Source of the DNA: Ottelia alismoides
Lineage: Eukaryota; Streptophyta; Magnoliopsida; Alismatales; Hydrocharitaceae
NCBI GenBank assembly: GCA_037367405.1
Contig: JAZKJV010010740.1
Coordinates: 186,001 to 250,000, forward strand
Direction: 5' to 3'
Length of the DNA: 64,000 nucleotides
Positions 22,101 to 31,100 of this stretch are shown piece by piece. A program made the translations under genes and the position numbers. Position 1 is the stretch's first letter, and each line of letters starts with the position of its first letter. The notes beneath the pieces were generated by a model that did not search any database, was not told where the DNA came from, and saw only the letters and a list, made by a program, of their open reading frames with translations.

Positions 22101-25100
22101 GAAACTTCATATATGGCAGCAAGAATGAAGGGGATGATTGTGCATGTATGGCAGCAAAGAAGGGAAGGGATTTGTACATAAGGATCCCTTTTTTTTTTGG
22201 ATTAAATCATCCAATATGCATGCTGGAAACTGGAATCAAGAACAACAAGAAGAGAGTTAATGTGCATGTATGGCAGCAATAGGAGGTTGAGATAGGAATG
22301 TACCTGTTTAGATCTCCAAATGGAAATCTAATGGCATGCAAAAAAAAAATGGCTGAATGGTAAACTTCACAGCAGCATGCCTGGCTACTTGCAGAATCTC
22401 TTTTGATTAGAGGGCTGTTGTGCAGCAACGGCTACAAAGAAGATGAAGCCGCTGGAGAGATTTCTGCCATGGTTGGAGGGTTAATGTGCACCAATTTCAG
22501 CCGAGGTTTTTGAAAAGGAAAGGGAAATAGAGTTCCCTTCGGTGGAACTTGAGAGATCTTGTGAGGCAAAAACGAGAAGGGTTTGGAGTATTTAAGGGTG
22601 TTTTGTTGATAGAATTTAGGGAGATGATTCTCCTTTATGATGACAAGTGGAAGGCCATGAGGCCAAATGGAAAGAAAGAGAAAAGAAACAAAATAAGACA
22701 AATTCATACGGCTGTCCTGGAGTGTGCTGTTAGCAGATTTTTTTTTATAAATCACCTTTTTACTTGGTATACAAAAGTTGACCGTACGTGCGCCTCGGGT
22801 CTCGGATTTTAACGCACAATATCTCGTTTTGATCGTCTCGGGACGACGATCAATTTGAGTATAATGTTGATATACTTTCGGTCGAGTTTTGAATATCCGA
22901 AATTTTCGGATACGGTTTCGGTTTGGGGTTAAATTTTGCGAACTAAAAAATATCAAACGACCTCCGATTGACGAACGGTCAATTCCGTTGGTTTTGTTTC
23001 GTCGAATCGGATCTAATGACGGTCTCGGTTCGTTTCGCGGTTTCCGAATTTGCGTCGCGGCTTTTTCACGGCGCGCGTTACGGTGTGACCGATTTTCGGT
23101 CGATTTCGCCCGAACGACTTTTGATTCATGATCAATTGGTCGTTTTAGGTTGTTTCGTATTGACCGACCACGTTTTTGGGTTCATTAGACCCAAAATCGG
23201 ACGACTTCGGGTTTGATTGGAAACCGGATGCTACAAATATAAAAACCTCAAAGGGAGTCTCGTCCTCGAGACTCGAGTCAAGGTTAATAGGTATCTTGTT
23301 TGGATTTATTATGATCATAAAAACCTCAAAGGGTTTTGAACCCATAAAAACCTCAAAGAGAAAACAAGCCATATATTTATCATGTATCTAATTACAAAAG
23401 CTTGTTTTGATAATTACATCAGAAAAGCTGTGGGTATCGTGCCCGCATGTCGGCTTCGGTCTCCCATGTTGCTTCCTCGACGCCATGTCGGTGCCACAAG
23501 ACCTTGACTAATGGAATCTCCTTGCTGCGAAGCTTCTTCACAGCACGGTCAAGTATCTGGACAGGCTTCTCTTCATAAGTCAGATCTGGTTTTACGTCGA
23601 GATTCTCGTAACTGATGACGTGCCGAGGGTCGTGGACATACTTCCTCAGATTGGATATGTGGAAAACATCATGAATAGCAGAAAGATGTGGAGGAAGAGC
23701 TACTCGGTAAGCAACCTTCCCCACTCTAGCCAGAATCTCGAACGGTCCAACATATCGTGGCGCCAACTTGCCACGAACACCGAATCTCTGTACTCCCTTC
23801 ATGGGAGATACTCGCAAAAATACCCAATCTCCAACCTATAATTTATAGGAATTTAATTAGTATGAGATTAAGTTGAACACATATATATCATAATTGAGTG
23901 GATAAGGAGAAAATAATTAGATTACCTGAAACTCTAAGTCTCTTCTCCGACGGTCTGCATAACTCTTCTGGCGGCTCTGTGCCGTCAGAAGCCTCCGTCG
24001 CACAAGATCAACAGCTCTCGCGGTCTCCTCCAAGAGATCCACGGAATATAAAGCATGATCACCTACCTCACGCCAACTGAGAGGTGTGAGGCATCTCCGC
24101 CCGTATAGGGCTTCGAATGGTGCCATACCAATACTGGAGTGATAGCTGTTGTTGTACGTGAATTCTACCAAAGGCAAATGGTCCTTCCATGACCCTTTCC
24201 ACTCCAAAGTGCAAGCACGAAGCAAATCCTCTAGTGTCTGAATGGTGCGCTCACTCTGACCGTCAGTCTGTAGATGATATGCAAAACTCATCTTCAGCTC
24301 TGTCTGTAATGCTGATATGAACTGATGCCAATAATGAGATGTAAATCTCGAATCCCTGTCAGACACCACCTCTCGTGGTATACCATGCAGCCTGATAATG
24401 TTCTGCACATAGAGCTTGGCCAACCTGGATGGAGTGTAAGTTGTGTTGACAGGTATGAAATGGGCTGACTTGGTCAACCTATCAACAACGACCCATATAG
24501 AATCATGGCCACCTGGTGTCTTCGGCAGACCTGTGACAAAATCCATAGAAATGCTCTCCCATTTCCACTCAGGAATGGGGAGAGACTGCAGTAATCCTGG
24601 TGGTCTTCTGTGCTCAGCCTTGACCATCTGGCAGGTCATGCATCTGCTAACATGTAGCGCCACATCGCTCTTCATTCCATCCCACCAGAAATGTCGACGC
24701 AGATCGCGGTACATCTTCGTACTGCCTGGATGGATAGATAACCGTGAACTGTGTGCCTCATCCAGAATGTCTCTGCGAAGCTGCTCGTCATTGGGTACAA
24801 TGACCCGTCCTGCCTTCCATAAAATGGACTCCATCACAACAAAATCATCAAATTCGTCCTTAACGGTGCGCATGTATCTATCTCGGATCCAAGGATTGGT
24901 CTTCTGGCCCTCTACTATACGATCCCAAAGACTGTTGTATCGTGGAGATACGGCGGTGGAAATAGATGCACTCTCCTGAGTATACCAATCAGTCAGAGCG
25001 GCGAGCGTATCCCATGTATATAGCCAGTTCGCCGTACCATCAACATGCGCTCTCCTGCTAAGTGCGTCAGCTACCACGTTTCCCTTACCGGGATGGTAAG

Positions 25101-28100
25101 AGATCGTGCAATTATAATCCTTCAGCAGCTCGAGCCATCTGTGCTGCCTCTTGTTCAGCTCCTTCTGATCAAAGATGTACTTCAGACTCTTGTGGTCTGT
25201 GAAAATCTCGAAGTTCACCCCATATAGATAGTGGCGCCAGATCTTCAAAGCGAAGACAACTGCCGCCAACTCCAAGTCATGTGTGGGGTAGTTCCACTCG
25301 TGCGGTCTCAACTGCCGTGATGCGTAAGCAATCACCTGTCCTCTCTGCATCAACACTGCTCCTAGACCTTCTCCAGATGCATCTGTGTAAACTGCATAGT
25401 CTTGAGTGCCTGAAGGAAGAGAAAGAATAGGCGCTGTAGTCAACCTCTCCTTCAGTGTCTGGAAGGCCTGCTCACATGAATCGTCCCAAATGAATGGAAC
25501 TCCCTTCTGCGTCAATCGTGTTGATGGACGGACGATGCGTGAAAATCCGCTGACAAAGCGTCTGTAATAGCCCGCTAATCCGAGGAAGCTCCGAATCTGA
25601 GTGACTGTCTTGGGCTGCTCCCAAGACATAACTGCATCTATCTTCGCAGGATCAACTGCAATGCCTGCTCCAGAAATGATATGCCCGAGAAATGAGACCT
25701 GGGATAACCAGAACTCACACTTGCTCAACTTGGCATATAGCTTGTGCTCCCGCAATGTATCTAAAACAATCCGTAGATCATTCGCATGATCCCATTCATT
25801 CCGTGAGTAAATGAGCACATCATCTATGAATACCACTACAAACTTGTCCAAGTATGGACGGAAGATCCTGTTCATCATATCCATGAAAGCCGCAGGTGCA
25901 TTGGTGAGCCCAAACGGCATCACCACAAACTCATACTGTCCATAGCGAGTCCTGAAGGCTGTCTTCGGAATATATGACTCGCGAATCCTCAGTCAAGTAA
26001 CTCCTGCAACTGCACCTTCAGCTCCTTCAACTCGGCTGGTGCCATGCGATATGGTGCCATAGAGATCGGATGTGTATCTGGCAGTAATGTGATCTCGAAC
26101 TCGATCTCTCTCTCAGGAGGTAATCCTGGTAGCTCATCAGGAAACATGTCAGGGTATTCTGAGACTACTCGGATGTCATGTGTCATCGGCTCCTGATCAG
26201 ATACCTCCCGAACAAATGCAAGGTATGAATTACAACCCTGATCAACAAGTCGCTGAGCTCGCAGCACCGAAATGTACTCCATGGTGGAGTCATGTATAAT
26301 ACCCTCAAAAGTAAACTCGGGTAAATATGGAATTCTGAAGACAACTGTCTTCCTAAAGTAATTAATAAGTGCATGATGAGCTGATAACCAATCTATGCCT
26401 AAAATTAAGTCGAACTCATCAAGCTGTAGGACTAGAAAATCTGCGAGCATCTCGTGTCCGCCAATTAATATGGGTAAGTGCCTGACTATAAAAGAAATAA
26501 CAAACAACTGGCCACCTGGCCATGGTCAGGATGCCATGGTTCTGCATGAGAACCATAATTAGTAGTAAAAGTACCATTTGAAGATACTTATAATATATGC
26601 TTTTTCTCTTCTTGGGATATAATATGAAAATTAATGAAATTGGTGACATTTGTGGTTATTTAATTTGAATGTCATATTTCCCTTCTCGGACTCACGACAA
26701 GTCGGAAGACTGTCTCTATCCGAGAACTTAATGCGATCGGAATAGTAGTACTGCGAATGTGCGTATCGGGGTACCACTGCTCTGATACCAAACTTGTGAA
26801 CCCCTCAGGATCCGGGTACCCGTTTACGACACAATTCTCAATATTCCATTTATGACATCGCATTAAAAGTATACTTTTTATGGGGAAATTTTTTTCACGA
26901 ATGAAATAATTTCATCTGACATTCACATAAACATTCATAACCACAAGTTCATAGAACAATTGTCACCAAAATCTCATTTCATTAACTTTCATATATTTTA
27001 CATGTACAAAGTTTGACAGTTCATACAGTATCCCAAAAATTTGACTGAAGAGAAAATAAGCATATTACATTAATAACATGACAAAAACTTGACATAAAAA
27101 CACATACCTTCTAGTATAAACTCTATCTCTTGGAACCCTGTATAGCTACTGAACAACAGACTCCTTTCCTGCCATGCGTGCAAGGAAGAAAAGGAGTCAC
27201 AATTGTGAATACAAACCCGTAGTTTAAAAAATAAACAACAATATTTATAATGTGCAAAAGAGAGCAAGTAGAAGGTGGAATATGCACTATTTACATTTAC
27301 TTGCCATAAGTAAAAAGGTTTTCAAATGTTTGGTACTAAGTTCATTTGTTCTCCCCTTTTTCCCGTTCATCCCATGTATATATATTTATATAAAGTTTAG
27401 ATAAAAGACCCTAACATATAAAGATTTCATGTGTTTTAAGATCATGATTTTGGGTCTTGGAGATCATGTTGCGGAACTTGATGGCACATGTAAATACTAC
27501 ATTCTTGTCATTGAGATCATGTCATGGTTTCCGATGATGGACTGATATAATGATGACTGATTTGATCCTTAATTCTATTTACTCCTTTTTAAGTTAGTGG
27601 ATAGTCCGTGGTCTTGGTCTGTGTGTAGCCTCACACTATGACTCTAAGGTATTAAACTACCTTAGGGTTGGGGGGCCTCCGTAGGCATGCGGTGTTGTGT
27701 AATGCATCCTAACTAAGTTCCCAACACGTCCACTAACTTATAGAGATTTCGAATCAGATTAAAGTCACTTCTAAACAACTAAATCTTAATTGTGATTTCC
27801 TCCAAACCTTCACTCTAACTCTCTCAGATGTAATTCTTGATGATTTAGATGTAGATATAGATGTAGATATGGATGATCTGGATGTAGAATCGCCAAGTCT
27901 GTTTGGCGAAGAAAACTCAAGCGGTGAAGAAGCCTGCAAATGGCTCTTCCGTCTCGCCCTCTAGTTGGAAGGCCGGTCCAATAGAGGGATAGGTCTACTC
28001 CCCAACTACGCCACTGAGACGGGTGAGAGGGACTTCCCGGGAAGTCGCTCTAGAAAAACAGCCCGACCGGTAACGGGCAACCGAGCTCGTACGTAAAACT

Positions 28101-31100
28101 GAAAACCAAGGATCCCCTGCCTGGGTATCCTAAAACAGGGTCAACGGAATGGTCTAAAGTCAGGATCCCAACGAGGCGTAAAAACACTGCGAGCTCGCGT
28201 AAAAACCGTGTAAAAGACTGGGATCCTAGACCCGCGCACTTGGCGGCCGCTGCCCAAACTGAGCTTCCTTTCTTCCGCCCAGGTGAGGGTCACCGCGCCC
28301 TCGCACAGTCAGATGTAGGATTCATCATGACCGGCAAAATCATTATCAGACACTACTGATTCTCAACATTTTACTTACTTGACTACTCATTTTCTTATTA
28401 ATCCTTCCCGTGGTTGACTGACCGATCTGGGTATTTTGGTTAATGATCTTAATCAATAGTCATCAACTATGGATCTAGTAATTCAATTTGGATACTGATA
28501 TTCCATTATTGTTACATGACGGAAATGGAGTATATTGCACATTGTGGCTGTTAACCATAGGTTATCTGGCCGGATTGGATACACATTTAATTCGGGTTTG
28601 ATAACCGCATATTGGATTTGATATCATGCAATCCCATGAATTTGAGGTCATCTATATGTATTATTCTAGCTGAATTTCTCAGTGATTGATAATCAGATTT
28701 CGAGTCAACCTCTAACCAACTCTTTTCAACTACCGATATTTAGAATGTATGGGGGTTTAAATCATTGATGGTAGCTTTTGTTTGCTACCCAATTTTGTTG
28801 ATGGGAGTCTCTACCTTTGATCAAATATATTCAACATTCACCTTGTATTTAGAGAACAAACATCTTTTATAACCAATGCTTTGGATTGTTTAAGTTTTAA
28901 CTTAAACTTCATCATTTAAAAGTTTCTGAACCACTACTTGGAATAAGTTATCTTCCTAAATAGAATTAAGGCCCTCGAATACTTGATATCACCACCACAA
29001 GTTCCAGGCAACTTTTCCCAGGAATTGTAAAATTAATAGTCCTAAGATTAGCATACATTTTTCATAAAAATATTTGTATTAAAAATACGACATGAAAGTC
29101 AGGTAGGGATAGAATGTGTAAGGATTTCTCGTGTGAGGAAGACTGATTGGCATGAGGCATTATTGTCTCTGAATGTTACAGCTCATTGCACTTATGTGAT
29201 TTTAATTTAATTTTATTTTATTTTATTTTTTTTTTTTAAAAAACATGATGAGAGCAATACAGTATGCACCTTGATGGACTGCTATATGTTATGGGGCATA
29301 TTTCTATTCTTGATCATTTATCTGTGTGTATCCTACTGATCGGATCCATTTCCAAAATATCAGACATATAGAAATTCATGATATGAAAGAAGAGTGAAAT
29401 CAATCATATTTAATAACAGCTTCTTGCTCATATCGTTATACAAGTGGAGATTTCATAGGAAAAATTTCTAACTACAGTAGTCAAATTGGTAATAACAAGT
29501 TAACGTAGTGATTTGACCAATTGCATAAAGGTTCAAATTCAGAAACGATACTATGTGAATCAGATGAGAATTTTATTTAAGGATTTCTATACTGTGTGCA
29601 TGTGTTTATAGTAGAGAGAAAAAGTATTATATATTTTTAGGAAATTACCAAATGAGATTCAGAATTCTAATTTCTTCACATCCAGATTCTTTCTTCCAAG
29701 AATAAGAATAACAAAAATCCTTCCAAAAAAATGTGGGTGTGGAGTCAAAGATATGGAATACATGTATGGCAGCAAAGAATGGGTGAGGATTATACTAAAT
29801 ATGATCAAATTGACATGCAAGCAGTGCTAAACTAAATAAGATCTAAAATTTATAGTTTCAAGTTTATTTTATGAGCAGAACCCAACTATCCAGCAACATA
29901 TTGCTCCATAAAAGAGGATCAATAAAGGTTCAAAAGGTGCAGAAACTTCATATATGGCAGCAAGAATGAAGGGGATGATTGTGCATGTATGGCAGCAAAG
30001 AAGGGAAGGGATTTGTACATAAGGATCCCTTTTTTTTTTTTTTGGATTAAATCATCCAATATGCATGCTGGAAACTGGAATCAAGAACAACAAGAAGAGA
30101 GTTAATGTGCATGTATGGCAGCAATAGGAGGTTGAGATAGGAATGTACCTGTTTAGATCTCCAAATGGAAATCTAATGGCATGCAAAAAAAAAATGGCTG
30201 AATGGTAAACTTCACAGCAGCATGCCTGGCTACTTGCAGAATCTCTTTTGATTAGAGGGCTGTTGTGCAGCAACGGCTACAAAGAAGATGAAGCCGTTGG
30301 AGAGATTTCTGCCATGGTTGGAGGGTTAATGTGCACCAATTTCAGCCGAGGTTTTTGAAAAGGAAAGGGAAATAGAGTTCCCTTCGGTGGAACTTGAGAG
30401 ATCTTGTGAGGCAAAAACGAGAAGGGTTTGGAGTATTTAAGGGTGTTTTGTTGATAGAATTTAGGGAGATGATTCTCCTTTATGATGACAAGTGGAAGGC
30501 CATGAGGCCAAATGGAAAGAAAGAGAAAAGAAACAAAATAAGACAAATTCATACGGCTGTCCTGGAGTGTGCTGTTAGCAGATTTTTTTTTTATAAATCA
30601 CCTTTTTACTTGGTATACAAAAGTTGACCGTACGTGCGCCTCGGGTCTCGGATTTTAACGCACAATATCTCGTTTTGATCGTCTCGGGACGACGATCAAT
30701 TTGAGTATAATGTTGATATACTTTCGGTCGAGTTTTGAATATCCGAAATTTTCGGATACGGTTTCGGTTTGGGGTTAAATTTTGCGAACTAAAAAATATC
30801 AAACGACCTCCGATTGACGAACGGTCAATTCCGTTGGTTTTGTTTCGTCGAATCGGATCTAATGACGGTCTCGGTTCGTTTCGCGGTTTCCGAATTTGCG
30901 TCGCGGCTTTTTCACGGCGCGCGTTACGGTGTGACCGATTTTCGGTCGATTTCGCCCGAACGACTTTTGATTCATGATCAATTGGTCGTTTTAGGTTGTT
31001 TCGTATTGACCGACCACGTTTTTGGGTTCATTAGACCCAAAATCGGACGACTTCGGGTTTGATTGGAAACCGGATGCTACACCCTAAGCATCCTTTTGGC

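Larger units (their letters stand above)
18950..31081 (-). mobile_element. Tekay/Del-type chromovirus (Ty3/gypsy), complete ends, gag-less internal region
   Basis: A 12.13-kb LTR retrotransposon in the minus orientation. It has LTRs of 4286 and 4287 bp (18950-23235 and 26795-31081) with TG..CA ends, a CCCTA TSD, and a tRNA-iMet primer site at 26779-26790. The internal region is only 3.56 kb and encodes the C-terminal part of the protease, a truncated RT, an intact RNase H and integrase, and a chromodomain. Gag and the N-terminal protease are missing. The chromodomain, the long LTRs and the domain order point to the Tekay/Del clade (family knowledge). The LTRs differ at few places, so insertion was recent. 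It sits inside RTE-2. Confidence 0.95.

Noticed and set aside
22432..23216. Open frames up to 174 codons inside the Tekay LTR (also at 30277-31062 in the other LTR)
   Set aside because: They have no recognisable domain, occur identically in both LTRs and lie in non-coding LTR sequence.
24443..24979. A 178-codon plus-strand open frame
   Set aside because: It is the antisense shadow of the integrase and RNase H coding region of the Tekay pol.
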